DNA from: Tolypothrix sp. PCC 7712
GTDB lineage: Bacteria; Cyanobacteriota; Cyanobacteriia; Cyanobacteriales; Nostocaceae
DNA: 64,000 nt
Direction: 5' to 3'
Assembly (NCBI RefSeq): GCF_025860405.1
Contig: NZ_CP063785.1
Span: 5,271,390 to 5,335,389, forward strand
Under the pieces are notes generated by a model that saw nothing but the letters and a program-made list of their open reading frames with translations, was not told where the DNA came from and made no database searches. The position numbers were made by a program, and so were the translations under genes. Positions 35,539-46,611 of the stretch are shown here, one piece after another; position 1 is the stretch's first letter; the number at the start of each line of letters is the position of its first letter.

Positions 35539-37434
35539 ATGCTGGCTCTTGTGAAGACAATCCGAGAAACGATCGCGAATTGGTGGTCAGATTTCACCCT
35601 CCAGACGAAGCTGTTAGCTGTTGCCACTTTGGTGGTTTCGTTAGTTATGAGTGGTCTGACCTTTTGGGCGGTGAATACAATTCAACAGGATGCGCGGATG
35701 AATGACACGCGCTTCGGTCGTGACTTGGGACTGCTGCTAGCTGCCAATGTCGCCCCTTTAGTGGCTGACCAAAATCTCACTGAAGTTGCCCAATTTTCCC
35801 AACGCTTCTACAGCAGCACCTCTAGTGTGCGCTATATGCTTTACGCTGATGAAACGGGGAATATCTTTTTTGGCATTCCTTTTTGGGAAGCGGAGGTGAA
35901 AAACTCCCTCACCATTGAACGGCGAATCCAACTGCCAGAAGATTACCCTGGGGAAGGGGACAAGCCAATGGTACGGCAACACATGACACCTGATGGTGCT
36001 GTAACTGATGTGTTTGTACCATTAATCGTCAATAAAAAATACTTGGGTGTATTGGCGATTGGCATTAACCCCAACCAAACTGCTGTCATCTCCACCAATT
36101 TCACCCGTGATGTTACCATTGCTGTTTTTATCACCATTTGGGTAATGGTAATTTTGGCAGGGGTAATTAATGCTTTAACAATTACCAAACCCATTAAAGA
36201 ACTACTGGTAGGCGTGAAACAAATCGCCGCCGGAAACTTCAAGCAAAGAATTGACTTACCCCTAGGAGGTGAACTAGGAGAGTTAATTTTAAGCTTTAAT
36301 GACATGGCACAGCGTCTAGAAAGCTATGAAGAACAAAATATTGAGGAACTAACGGCAGAAAAAGCCAAGTTAGAAACTCTAGTTTCTACCATTGCTGATG
36401 GTGCGGTGTTGATTGATAATAATATGCAGGTAATTTTAATCAACCCCACAGCACAACGCATTTTTGCCTGGGAAAATGAAGAGGTCGTAGGTAGCAATGT
36501 GTTATATCATTTGCCCTCGGCTGTGCAAATGGAAATTACCCGGCCTTTATATGAAATGGCTGCGGGTGAATGTGAAAGTGCTGAGTTTCGCATTGCGCTG
36601 AACGAACCCACAAAACGCACAATCAGAATTTTGCTGACTACAGTGTTAAATTTACAACGGGAAAGCATTAAAGGCATTGCCATTACAGTGCAAGATATCA
36701 CCCGGGAAGTAGAACTTAACGAAGCGAAAAGTCAATTTATCAGCAACGTTTCTCACGAACTACGAACACCTTTATTTAACATCAAATCTTTTATCGAAAC
36801 ATTACATGACTACGGCGAAGACTTGAGTATAGAACAGCGCCAAGAGTTTTTACAAACAGTTAATCATGAAACCGATCGCCTAACACGCTTAGTCAACGAT
36901 GTTTTAGATTTATCCAAATTAGAATCAGGTCGCGCCTACAATTTTGATGGCGTAGATTTATCGCAAGCAATTGAACAAACCTTACGAACTTATCAATTAA
37001 ATGCCAAAGATAAAGGCATTGAATTAATTCAAGAAGTAGCCCCACAGTTACCCTTAGTGTTAGGTAATTATGATTTATTACTACAAGTATTAGCTAATTT
37101 AGTGGGTAATGCTCTCAAATTTACACCTGCTGGCGGTAAAGTAGCTATCCGCGCCTATCAATTAGATTTCATCCATACTTCTCACAATCAGCCGCTACCT
37201 GTGCGAATCGAAGTCTCTGATACTGGCATTGGCATTGATTCAGAAGACCAACAAGCGATTTTTGACCGCTTCTTCCGCGTAGAAAATCGCGTTCACACCC
37301 TTGAAGGTACAGGTTTAGGTCTTTCCATTGTCCGCAATATTATCGAAAGACATCGTAGCCAAGTGCATTTAGTTAGTGAAGTGGGAGTAGGTACAACTTT
37401 TTGGTTTGATTTAACAGTTGTGAATAATTCCTAA
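35539..37434 (+). CDS. nblS: Sensor histidine kinase NblS (Hik33)
   Basis: 631 residues. Two membrane helices (about 22-46 and 192-216) flank an extracytoplasmic sensor domain. HAMP (about 217-270), PAS (about 285-395), HisKA with SHELRTPLFNIKSF (about 410) and HATPase domains with NLVGNALKF, DTGIGI and GTGLGLSI follow. The order and sequence match NblS/Hik33, the conserved cyanobacterial kinase controlling responses to high light and nutrient stress, including phycobilisome degradation. It acts with RpaB-type regulators, not encoded here. Confidence 0.92.
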   Translation: MLALVKTIRETIANWWSDFTLQTKLLAVATLVVSLVMSGLTFWAVNTIQQDARMNDTRFGRDLGLLLAANVAPLVADQNLTEVAQFSQRFYSSTSSVRYMLYADETGNIFFGIPFWEAEVKNSLTIERRIQLPEDYPGEGDKPMVRQHMTPDGAVTDVFVPLIVNKKYLGVLAIGINPNQTAVISTNFTRDVTIAVFITIWVMVILAGVINALTITKPIKELLVGVKQIAAGNFKQRIDLPLGGELGELILSFNDMAQRLESYEEQNIEELTAEKAKLETLVSTIADGAVLIDNNMQVILINPTAQRIFAWENEEVVGSNVLYHLPSAVQMEITRPLYEMAAGECESAEFRIALNEPTKRTIRILLTTVLNLQRESIKGIAITVQDITREVELNEAKSQFISNVSHELRTPLFNIKSFIETLHDYGEDLSIEQRQEFLQTVNHETDRLTRLVNDVLDLSKLESGRAYNFDGVDLSQAIEQTLRTYQLNAKDKGIELIQEVAPQLPLVLGNYDLLLQVLANLVGNALKFTPAGGKVAIRAYQLDFIHTSHNQPLPVRIEVSDTGIGIDSEDQQAIFDRFFRVENRVHTLEGTGLGLSIVRNIIERHRSQVHLVSEVGVGTTFWFDLTVVNNS

Positions 37435-37469
37435 TTCGTAAAATTCACCTCGATAAAAATTCGCTGCCC

Positions 37470-37502
37470 AGATCCCCGACTTTTTCAAAAAGTCGGGGAT
37501 CT
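37470..37502. terminator. Perfect 16-bp palindrome after nblS
   Basis: AGATCCCCGACTTTTT and AAAAAGTCGGGGATCT pair perfectly around a single C, 35 bp after the nblS stop. GC-rich arms with a T/A-rich centre could terminate transcription in either direction; nblS and the Uma2 gene converge here. It also looks like a mobile palindromic repeat. Confidence 0.65.
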
Positions 37503-37572
37503 AAATCTTGCTTGATAATGCGTTGGTGCGTTGCGCTGCGCGACAACACACCCTACATTTACTTTTTACTTT

Positions 37573-38208
37573 TTACTTTTTACTTCTCACCCACTCCCTA
37601 AACTCTCGCATTCTGGCATTTTCTCCCTTTTGTGTGTCTAATTGCATAAATCTTGTGAGTTCTTTGATAGGAAATTTGCCGAAAGCTAAACTACTATCTG
37701 ACTCTATGTAACCTGTATCAGTGAGAATATTTATAATTAATTTCCCGGCTTCATATCGCCAAACTTCGGGAACTTTTAATTCAGCATAAATTGCCATTTT
37801 ATCAATCGAAGGATTTGTTATATCAATTTCAATTGCTAAATCTGGTGGTGGGTCATTCTCTAAATTAATATTCAATTTATTCCGAACTTTTATTTCATTT
37901 TGGATGTAAAAACATTCATCAGCTTCTTTTCCCACAGATTTTGGTTGTGAACGCCAGGTAGTAGATTTTAAACCTCTAATTTCCATCCCTAACTCTTCAG
38001 TTAGCACTGTGATTAACCGACCCAAATTCCAGGCATAGGTTTCATGTTCTGGTAGTGGTGTCATCAATTCCAATGTTCCCTGATAATAATTCATCCGCAG
38101 CTTGGGATATTCAGCAAATGCATCTAAAAGCTTCTCGTAGGTTTGCCAACTGACATCATAAAGAACAAGACGAGAACCTTCAATAGGTGCTGCTAGAGCT
38201 TGAGTCAT
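37573..38208 (-). CDS. Uma2 family protein (PD-(D/E)XK nuclease-like)
   Basis: 211 residues. The Uma2 fold is a restriction-endonuclease-like domain, very common in cyanobacteria with unknown roles. The core PDLAIEID and the following KMAIYAELKVPEVW supply the predicted metal-binding Asp and Glu/Lys residues. The N-terminal LYDVSWQTYEKLLDAF and YQGTLELMTPLPEHE are typical. The gene stands between nblS (convergent) and the PEP mutase-family gene. Confidence 0.88.
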   Translation of the reverse strand: MTQALAAPIEGSRLVLYDVSWQTYEKLLDAFAEYPKLRMNYYQGTLELMTPLPEHETYAWNLGRLITVLTEELGMEIRGLKSTTWRSQPKSVGKEADECFYIQNEIKVRNKLNINLENDPPPDLAIEIDITNPSIDKMAIYAELKVPEVWRYEAGKLIINILTDTGYIESDSSLAFGKFPIKELTRFMQLDTQKGENARMREFREWVRSKK

Positions 38209-38288
38209 AATTGCTGATGTAGCATTCGTTATGTCTATATTATCGCTGGGAGTTTTGATTTCAATTCGAGGTTCGCAATCCTACTGGT

Positions 38289-39158
38289 TTATTTTTCCGC
38301 CGCAAATCTTTTTTCCGTTTGCAGAAATTGCGGAACACCCATTAATTCCTGAAAATCTTTAAAAGTTACTAAATCTGGTAAATTTGCAGTTGTTCCTTGC
38401 GTTTTTAAATGCTGGAAACAAGCATTCATGACATGAGTAACAGCCATCAGTGCAGTGAGTGGGAAAAAGACGATTTTGAAGCCTAATTGCTGTAACTGTG
38501 CAGTCGAAATTTCTGGAGTTTTACCACCTTCAACAATATTAGCTACCAGTGGCACATCAGGAAAAGCAGAGGCGATCGCTTTTAATTCTTCAACGGACTG
38601 GGGGGCTTCTACAAATAGTACATCAGCACCAGCAGCAATGTAAGCACGACCACGAGCGATCGCAGCTTCTAAACCCAGTGGCGCACGGGCATCTGTACGG
38701 GCAATAATTACTAAACCACTATCACCACGTGCTTCTACAGCAGCTCTAATTTTCCCAGCGTGTTCTTCCAGAGAAACTACTCGCTTACCTTCAAAATGAC
38801 CGCACTTTTTCGGCCATTCCTGATCCTCTAGCAACACGCCAGCTAAACCCAACTGTACAGCATCCTTGATAGTACGCATCACATTTAAGGCGTTACCGTA
38901 GCCAGTATCTAAATCGGCTATGAGCGGTACAGTAATTGACTGAGCAATCCTCCCGACACTATAAAGCATTTCTGTAGCGGTGAGAAAACCATAGTCGGGT
39001 AAACCCAGTGTAGAAGCAGCAATGCCAAAGCCACTAGTAGCCACTACTTCAAAACCAGACTGTTGAGCCAACTTAGCACCCAGACAGTCGTAAACCCCAG
39101 GAATAACAATAATTTCAGGACTCGCTAATAACTCTCGCAGTTTTTGTGCAGCAGACAT
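38289..39158 (-). CDS. Isocitrate lyase/PEP mutase family enzyme
   Basis: 289 residues, a TIM-barrel enzyme. The family motif KKCGH (in WPKKCGHFEGKR) holds the catalytic Cys, and DLDTGYGNALNV and EDQEWP supply Mg-binding acidic residues. Members cleave or form C-C or C-P bonds in 2-oxoacid-type substrates (methylisocitrate lyase, PEP mutase, oxaloacetate decarboxylase). Length and the KKCGH motif favour a lyase over a mutase, but the substrate is not determined. Confidence 0.87.
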   Translation of the reverse strand: MSAAQKLRELLASPEIIVIPGVYDCLGAKLAQQSGFEVVATSGFGIAASTLGLPDYGFLTATEMLYSVGRIAQSITVPLIADLDTGYGNALNVMRTIKDAVQLGLAGVLLEDQEWPKKCGHFEGKRVVSLEEHAGKIRAAVEARGDSGLVIIARTDARAPLGLEAAIARGRAYIAAGADVLFVEAPQSVEELKAIASAFPDVPLVANIVEGGKTPEISTAQLQQLGFKIVFFPLTALMAVTHVMNACFQHLKTQGTTANLPDLVTFKDFQELMGVPQFLQTEKRFAAEK

Positions 39159-39821
39159 ACAGCAATTTATGGGTGCAAAATACTCCTATTTGAGGATACA
39201 GCGAATGTTCACCATCAATCAATTTTAGATTGGGGATTTTAGATTTTAGATTGGATGTTTCAATGCAAAAAATGAAATCAAAATTAGTCAATTTATTACT
39301 AATTTAAAGATTATTTGCAATATATAAATTCTGCATAGGGATACAAAAATTTTGTGCCCTTATCCATTTTTAGATAACACAGTATTGGATTCTTATATTC
39401 CCTAATTCTTTTCCTACTTGTGAGTTCACGTAGTAGACTGACACAGCTAATTTGATGCAATAGCAAAAATTCATCGGCGTTTATCGGCACGGCAGTTGCT
39501 TCTCCCAAGGGGAGACGCTACGCGTAGCTTGCTTCCCCGTAGGGGTACAAGTCGGGGAACCGCAAGGGCGCACTGCCTTGTTTATCTGCGGTTAATTTAA
39601 TCAAATCTAATGCCTCATTTTAGGCGTGTTAGTCCAGTAGTGGCGTGGCAAGGCTAAAATGTTGCAATAATTTTTCTTGTGGGGTGGACATCTTGTCCGC
39701 CCCGGACGGGCAAGATGCCCATCCCACAAGAGTTTTTTTCATGCACTATTTTTGGTGTGTTAGTCCAGTAGGATGCGTTACGCTATCGCTAACGCATCCA
39801 CGCCCAAATCCAAAATTTGCA
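39159..39821. other. Spacer with repeat D copy 2
   Basis: 663 bp. It includes AGATTTTAGATTGG tandem units (about 39228-39258), a GGGGAGACGCTACGCGTAGC palindrome (about 39510-39530) and repeat D (39641-39768). The reverse gene starting upstream of 46611 ends at 39822. No gene is called here. Confidence 0.6.
39641..39768. repeat. Repeat D, copy 2
   Basis: Nearly identical to 30446-30572, including CTTGTGGGGTGGACATCTTG and its partner. Another core copy is inside family B at about 27602-27665. Confidence 0.85.
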
Positions 39822-42800
39822 TTAACCCCGAACTGGGAGGGAAATGAAAAACTCAGAGCCTTGTCCCAATTGGGACTCGACTTCTAGCCGACCACCATGT
39901 TTTTCGATGGCAATTTGACGGGCGATCGCTAAACCTAACCCCGTTCCTTTGCCAACCTCTTTTGTGGTAAATAAATGGTCAAAAATCTTAGATTTGACTG
40001 ACTCATTCATGCCTTTACCGTTGTCGCTAATGCGAATTTCCACCGTATTTTGTGCCGCCAATAATGTAGTTTGAATTGTTATTTGTTGGGGATGGTTTTC
40101 TAACTCTTTTAAGGTTGCTTGCTGTGCCATTTCATCGAACATATCAATTGCATTGGCTAGAATGTTCATAAATACTTGGTTAAGCTGACCGGGGAAGCAA
40201 TCAATTTCCGGGATATTACCGTAGTTGCGGATAACGTGAATGGCAGGACGATGTTCATTCGCTTTGAGTCGATACTTGAGAATTAACAGCGTACTATCTA
40301 ACCCTTCGTGTAAGTTGGCTCTAACTTTATGTTCCGTATCAGCACGAGAGAAGGTACGTAGGCTAGTGCTAATGCTTTTGATGCGATCGGTCGCGCCTTT
40401 CATCGAGTCAATTAACTTTGGTAAGTCTTCCAACAGAAAATCCAGGTCAATCTCTTCAGCTAATTCAGCCACCAAATCGATAGGCGGCTGGTGCTGCTGA
40501 TAGGTATTTAACAACTCACACAGGTCTTTGACATAATCTTTGGCATTGTTAATACTGCCGTTAAGAAAGCCGACTGGGTTATTAATTTCGTGAGCAACCC
40601 CTGCTACCAAGTTACCCAAAGTCGCCATTTTTTCGTTTTGTACAATCTGTAGCTGAGATTCTTCCAGCTGTTGAGCATAGGCTTGAGCTTGCTGATAGAG
40701 ACGAGCATTCTCTAGGGAAATCGCAGCTTGGGCACAGAGCAGATTTAGTACTTCAACGCGATCGCGGGTAAAGGCTCCGGTTGCCAGGTTATTTTCCAAA
40801 TAGACTATACCTAGCAACTTGCCTTGTTGCATGATGGGGCTACACAGCAGACTCTTGGGTTGCCAGTTTTGGATATAGGCATCACCAATAAATAGGGAAT
40901 CTTGCGTGGCGTTGCTAATCACAGCAGCCTGCAAGCTGCGTTTGACTTTTGTTACTAGACTGACGGGCACTATACCACTATCAACAAGCGACTGCGCCGG
41001 ATGCAAAATCTTCGTTTCGATTTGGTGCGATTCTGTAAGTGTGGCCCTAGCCTGAACCGTGAGATTTTGCCCCTCACTCAACATTAAAGTGCATTGGGTC
41101 GCACCTGAAGTTTGCATGACTGTTAGCAAGAGAGTGCCAATTAACTGCTCAAGCTCAATTTCACTAGAAAGAGTTTGAGAAGCTTTGAGGATGGCAACTA
41201 GATCCAGGGAATCAGAAAGACTGGTGGAGGAAGTACTAGTTGAGGTGACAGTTGCAGTGGCAAATAAGGTTTCGTCAATAGAGAGTGGTGTCTGTGCTTT
41301 TTGGAGGATGGGAGTCAGCAGTTGCGGATAACGAGTTTCCAAATCGGCGAGTTTGGCTTTCGCTCCCCAGCGCACATAGCTATAGTAGGCTTCAATCATG
41401 TAAGCTTGGGCGATCCGCTCTTTATGCCAATCGAGATAGAATTTGGCCGCTAGTTCATTGGCAAGGGCTGCTTCTTGAGGGTAGCTATTGGCTTTGGCAT
41501 TTGCGATCGCCAAATCGTAAAATTCTATAGCTTCCTTTTGGTGATCAAGAACGCGATGTTTTTCCGCTTCCACTAAATGATATTTGTGCAAGTAGTTCAT
41601 GGGAGCATAATCTGCCCATTCTTTTAACTTGGCTTGATTTTCTAGCATTCGCTGCCATCGCGGTTCTGACTCTGTCATCGATGCAGGTGGAGTAGCAAGC
41701 ACGGTCAGAGAATCATAGAAATATAACAAAGGTTCAACAATATTTCCCATTCCCGCAGCTAAATATTGGCGGGTTTGAGCCGCATCATGTTCCGCTTTGG
41801 CAAAGTCTTGCAGCCAGTAATTCAAGGTGAAGCGATACAGATAAAAGTAGCAAAGTCGGTAAAAATCGACTTTAGCCTCAGCTAGGACTTGTTCTTCATA
41901 GGCATCTTGGCGTAAGGGAATTTCTGCCTCTGACTGACCCAAGAGAATTTGCGCTGCTTGCGAGTAAGCCAAAACACAGTTTGCTGCGGTGAATTGGTTG
42001 AGGTCGCATAACTGTTGGTAATAGGCACGAATTTGGGGTTCGAGTTCAGCAAGTGGTTGACCGCACCAATAGGCATTCAAGCAGTACAACTGAGCATCGT
42101 AGCCCAGAAATTCTAGATTGCCAGTTTCTAATGCGGCTTGATAACCTTCCAACAGAATAGGCAGCGTTTTTTGTAGATGAGTCGTCCAATGACCCACATA
42201 TCCCCCCATTAACAAAGCTGTTGCTGGTCGGATATTTTTGGCATCTGGCTCTGAGGCCAGTTGGTATCCTAATTGCCCAAACTGAGGTACTTTGCTCATG
42301 TCTCCCCACAATATTCTCAGTTGGAAGGCGTAACCCGCATAGCAATAAGCCGAAACCGGACTATTGCCGAATTGAATCGATAATTTGACCTGTAACGCAA
42401 CTATGAGGAAATAGAGCTTTGAGCCTGTCATGTAACAGACGGGTGTCAGCCGAGCCGCATTTTGCATAATCGCGAGCTGCTGGGCATCGGTCATTGGCGG
42501 CAGATCAATAAATGATTCAATGGCGCGATCGCTAATTAAGGCATCGATTTCCTGCTTCAGTAGCCGAATATCCTCTAGGGTTGGTTCGTCTGGCAGATTC
42601 ACGCCCAACATTTGAAAGACCGATTGACCGATAGCGATCGCTTCTAAAAATTGATTGCGAGCGACTAATGCCTGGATTCTGACTTGGTAGACTTGCACCT
42701 GTTCTAGAGGCGTTTTTCCCCGCTCAATTACCGCTGCAATCCACCGATCCATCTGCTCAAAATCGCCAATCAAGAAAGCGACCTCGGCAGCTAAGTCATG

Positions 42801-44770
42801 CAGAGCTAGGGTCATTTCGTACTGCTGTTGCCAAGCCTCCCCTCCCAGCAGTTGCAGTCCCACGGAGGCATATTCACGGGCAGCTTGATAGGCGGTTGCA
42901 GCTCTGGCTTTGCGGCAAGCTGTGAGGTTGAGTTGGGCGAGTTCGTCCCGTTCCTGCTGTTTTCTCAGAAGTGTGGTGCCGTAATTTAACTGATTGACGA
43001 TTTCAAAAATGCGCTCTTCTCTAGCGCCTGGGGAAACTTGTCGCAGCAACAATTGTCCAATCTGGTAGTGAGTGGTTTGTTTTTGCTCGTCAGGAATGAG
43101 GGAATAAGCAGCTTGCTGAACGCGATCGTGGAGGAAGCGATAGGAACAATTAAAGGTGATTGGCTGCTGGACTTCTGCCACCTTGAGTTCTGATGGCTGA
43201 TAGAACTTATAGACATCGCTGATGGGCAAAATTACCCCTTCTTGCAAGGCTTTCCAGAGGTCGATCGCAGTATCTTCGGGCGATCGCTGATTGACTATCG
43301 CTAGGGTAGCCAAATCGAACTGAGCGCCAATGCAAGCCGCCAGTTTTAAAGCAGTCTGAGTGGCAACAGGTAATTTTTGTAACTGCAGGGCCATGAACTC
43401 GACAACATCATCAGTGAGTGCGAGTAACTTCACCGTTGCTAGGTCACACTGCCAATGTCCTGTGTGGGAATCAAAGGAAATATAGCCGTCCTCTTGCAGG
43501 GCTTTGAGAAATTGGGTGAGGAAGAAGGGATTACCCTTAGTTTTTTGATAGAGCAATTCCGTTAGCGGTTGAGCCAGTTCCAAAGAACAACTGAGTGTAT
43601 CTGCCGTTAACTGATTGACATCGACTTGGCTGAGGGGTTTCAGGGTAAGGGTATGGATAAAAGTTTGAGCTTTTTTGACCTCGTCGAGCATCAACATCAA
43701 GGGGTGTGTCGGGAACACTTCGTTATCCCGATAGGCTCCAATCACGAACAGATAACCGCGATCGCGCTCTGTCAGCAGTAGCTTCAGCAAGTCCAGAGAA
43801 GCTGAATCAGCCCACTGCAAATCATCCAAAAAAATCACCAGTGGATGCTCTCTGGTGGTAAACACCGTGATGAACTTTTGGAATAGCAGATTGAAACGGT
43901 TCTGAGCAGCACTACCCGATAGTTCTGGTACGGAGGGTTGTGAGCCAATGACCTGTTCGAGTTCCGGAATCACCTCGATTAGCACCTGGCCATTGTCACC
44001 TACAGCTGCCAGAATCTTTGCTTTCCAATCTTGCAACTGTATGTCATCACTACTCAGTAGTTGACCCATCAAATCGCGGAAGGCTTGAACAAAGGCGCTA
44101 AAGGGCAGATTGCGGTTGAATTGGTCGTATTTACCTTTGATGAAATAGCCATGCCAACGCACAATCGGTTTATGGACTTCATTGACGACAGCGGTTTTAC
44201 CAATGCCAGAAAAACCTGCCACTAACATCAGTTCCGAGGCTCCGTTAGCAACGCGGCCAAAAGCATCGAGCAAGGTTTGCACTTCTGGTTCTCGGCCGTA
44301 GAGTTTTTCAGGAATCAAAAAGCGATCGCTAATATCCCGTTCGCCTAACTCAAACCAAGCGAGTTTGCCTGCAAGATGATACTCTTCCTGGCATCTCAGC
44401 AGATCGTGCTTCAGCCCAATGGCACTTTGATAGCGGTCTTCTGCGTTCTTAGACATCAGTTTGCGAATGATTTCACTGAGCATGATCGGCAAATCTGAGT
44501 TGAGATCGCAGATAGAGAGGGGTTGCTTTGCTAGATGAGCATGAACCATTTCCATTGGCTCGTCTGCTGGGAATGGTAACTGTCCAGTCAGCAGTTCAAA
44601 AAAAGTAATTCCCAAGGAATAGAAATCACTGCGGTAGTCAATCCCCCGGTTCATCCGTCCGGTTTGTTCCGGTGAGATATAAGCGAGAGTGCCTTCTAAA
44701 ACATTGGGATTTTGAATCTCTCTAGTTTCGCGGGTTAACAGAGAGGCAATACTAAAGTCAATCAGCTTAA
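39822..44770 (-). pseudogene. Hybrid Ser/Thr kinase-ATPase-histidine kinase, C-terminal part after IS insertion
   Basis: From the IS junction the frame gives LIDFSIASLLTRET, EGTLAYISPEQTGRMNRG (kinase activation loop) and runs ~1649 codons. After the kinase end come an AAA-type ATPase module with Walker A GFSGIGKTA and Walker B LVIFLDDLQWAD, a long helical TPR-like region, a GAF domain, and a histidine kinase with AGVAHEINNP and GTGLGLAIARQI. The class is the large multi-sensor signalling proteins of filamentous cyanobacteria. An internal ATG at 44654 could express a 1610-residue fragment without a working Ser/Thr kinase. Confidence 0.88.
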
Positions 44771-46159
44771 CCCTCTTTTGTCACTCTAGGCAGAGGAAAA
44801 GTAGAAATCAGGGTGAATCAGGGATATAAAAATTGAACTGGTGAGGCTATAAATAATAGATTGAAGTTTAAAAAAACCCAAAGCTAATTGAGGAATAGGA
44901 AAAACCGTTAACCAGGGATATATCAGATTAAATAAAGTAAAAGGTTGAATAATCAAACGAAGATTGTTAAGAATGTTCTTCCAGCCATTTCCATTATCCC
45001 ACCAAGGATGTGAAACAAATTTTGACTCTCGTTGTGATGGAGACTGAAACAGTTGCTCCGAATGCAGACTAACCATTAAATAAGCACTGCAAATAATTTC
45101 CCACCATCGCTCAATATCTGGGTAGTGAGTCAGGCGAAAATCTGACCAACCTAATTCATTCTTACTTTGTTTTAACCCGTACTCGACCCAAGTTCTTAAA
45201 CCGTAAAAATTTCCAACTTCTCTTGGCGTAATGTCTGGATATTTACTCATCACATACCAAGTAGTGTTATCAGGCAAATTTTCTGGATCTGTAGTAATTT
45301 GCCAATATCTAAGTTCTCCACGTTTTCCCGGAATAATTTCTCTAATAAATCGATTTTCCCGACTCAAGTCAGAGAATACCCTTTGAAACTTCTGCCACTT
45401 TAAATATTGAATATGTTGTCGTGGAAGTATTTCTACATAATGATTTGACCGAATCGCTACTATATAGTTCAAGTTTAGTTCATCTAATACAGATATGAAA
45501 TTCTTACCACTCTCTCCATATAAGCTATCTGCAAGTACTAAGTTGAATTTAAAACCCATTGATTGTAGCTTTTTTATCAGTATTGCTGCTATTTCTGGTT
45601 TAGTGCGGTACTTATCTCCTGCCTGTAATCTTTCCCTGGGTTTATACACTTCAAACAGTAATGGAAATGTCATCCCACAGAAAACACCATATACTGTCAC
45701 TGCCACAATTCCATTATCTGTTTTTCCCAAATTTCCTATATACTGCCGTTTCACATAATCTGTCTTGCTCCCTTTCTTTTTATCCCCTGTCTCATCAATA
45801 ATTAAAATGATTGGTCTACCTTTTAGCACTTGTAAAATTAACTCTAACCTTAAGGTTCTTAACTTTTCTATATCCCAAGGTGATGTAGTTAGAAAATGAT
45901 GCAACCCTTGCTGGTTATCTAATCCTACGATTTTTGCTATTTCTGGCAATGTTTTACGTTTTAGATCAGAAATGCAGCCTACATGGAGATATTTAAAAGC
46001 CTCGAAACTCCTAACATCTGGAAACAGACTTTTATACCACTGGCAATATTCGTCCACAAATTTGACTGTTGGTGCGGCTGGACGGGGCTGTACCATGCTC
46101 TGTGTCTTGGTTCTAGCATTTTTACCTTATTATACTACTGCCAGAGTGACAAAACAGGG
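44771..46159 (-). mobile_element. IS701-like insertion sequence, 1389 bp
   Basis: The ends are inverted repeats: CCCTCTTTTGTCACTCTAGG (44771) and, on the other strand from 46159, CCCTGTTTTGTCACTCTGG, differing by one substitution and one inserted base over ~22 bp. The target duplication is TTAA (44767-44770 and 46160-46163), fitting the YTAR duplication of the IS701 family. One transposase gene fills the element and its stop codon lies in the left repeat. Removing element plus one TTAA rejoins the interrupted kinase gene in frame. Confidence 0.92.
44786..46096 (-). CDS. IS701-family DDE transposase
   Basis: 436 residues. DDE catalytic residues: first Asp in LIIDETGDKKKG (near 100), second in LVLADSLYGES, and Glu in TWVEYGLKQSKNELGW. 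The motif RQYIGNLGKTDNGIVAV is typical of IS701 transposases, first described from Calothrix. The frame is intact and full length, so the element may still be active. Confidence 0.9.
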   Translation of the reverse strand: MVQPRPAAPTVKFVDEYCQWYKSLFPDVRSFEAFKYLHVGCISDLKRKTLPEIAKIVGLDNQQGLHHFLTTSPWDIEKLRTLRLELILQVLKGRPIILIIDETGDKKKGSKTDYVKRQYIGNLGKTDNGIVAVTVYGVFCGMTFPLLFEVYKPRERLQAGDKYRTKPEIAAILIKKLQSMGFKFNLVLADSLYGESGKNFISVLDELNLNYIVAIRSNHYVEILPRQHIQYLKWQKFQRVFSDLSRENRFIREIIPGKRGELRYWQITTDPENLPDNTTWYVMSKYPDITPREVGNFYGLRTWVEYGLKQSKNELGWSDFRLTHYPDIERWWEIICSAYLMVSLHSEQLFQSPSQRESKFVSHPWWDNGNGWKNILNNLRLIIQPFTLFNLIYPWLTVFPIPQLALGFFKLQSIIYSLTSSIFISLIHPDFYFSSA

Positions 46160-46611
46160 TTAATCTGCCCCGTTGCTGGTTGAATCAGAATATTGGCTGG
46201 TTTAATGTCTTTGTGAATAATCCGTTGCTGATAGAGCTGGTGGAGGACATCCACAATTTGCAGGGCAATCGGCCAGAATTGTTCGACAGTCAGAGGGGAA
46301 GCCTGGATGTAATGACGTAGAGAGATGCCCCCGATATCTTCCATCACCAGAGCATAGCCATTAGTAGAGGGTTCTAGACTAAGCGGTTGAACAATGCCTG
46401 GGATGTGAATATTTTTAGCGATCGCATACTGATTGCGAAACTGCACTAATTCGCTGAAGCTAGGATAATCGTGTCGCAGTGTCTTAATCACCACCGGACT
46501 TTGCTGCAATCCTTGCACTCCTCGATAGACAGCAGTCCTAGAACCTAGATACAATTGCTCAACCAAGGTATAACCAGAAACTTTAGGAAATTGCTCTGCT
46601 AGAGAAGTCAT
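46135..46611 (-). pseudogene. Hybrid Ser/Thr kinase, N-terminal part cut by the IS element
   Basis: The first ~149 codons before the insertion encode the N-lobe and start of the C-lobe of a Ser/Thr kinase: GYTLVEQLYLG, VVIKTLRHDYPS (VIK lysine), then IIHKDIKPANILIQPATGQI with the catalytic loop (HKDIKPAN in place of HRDLKPxN). The frame then runs nine codons into the IS and stops. The missing metal-binding Asp (LIDFS) lies on the other side of the IS. Together both parts make about 1798 residues. There is a polar N-terminus and no membrane helix. Confidence 0.88.
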
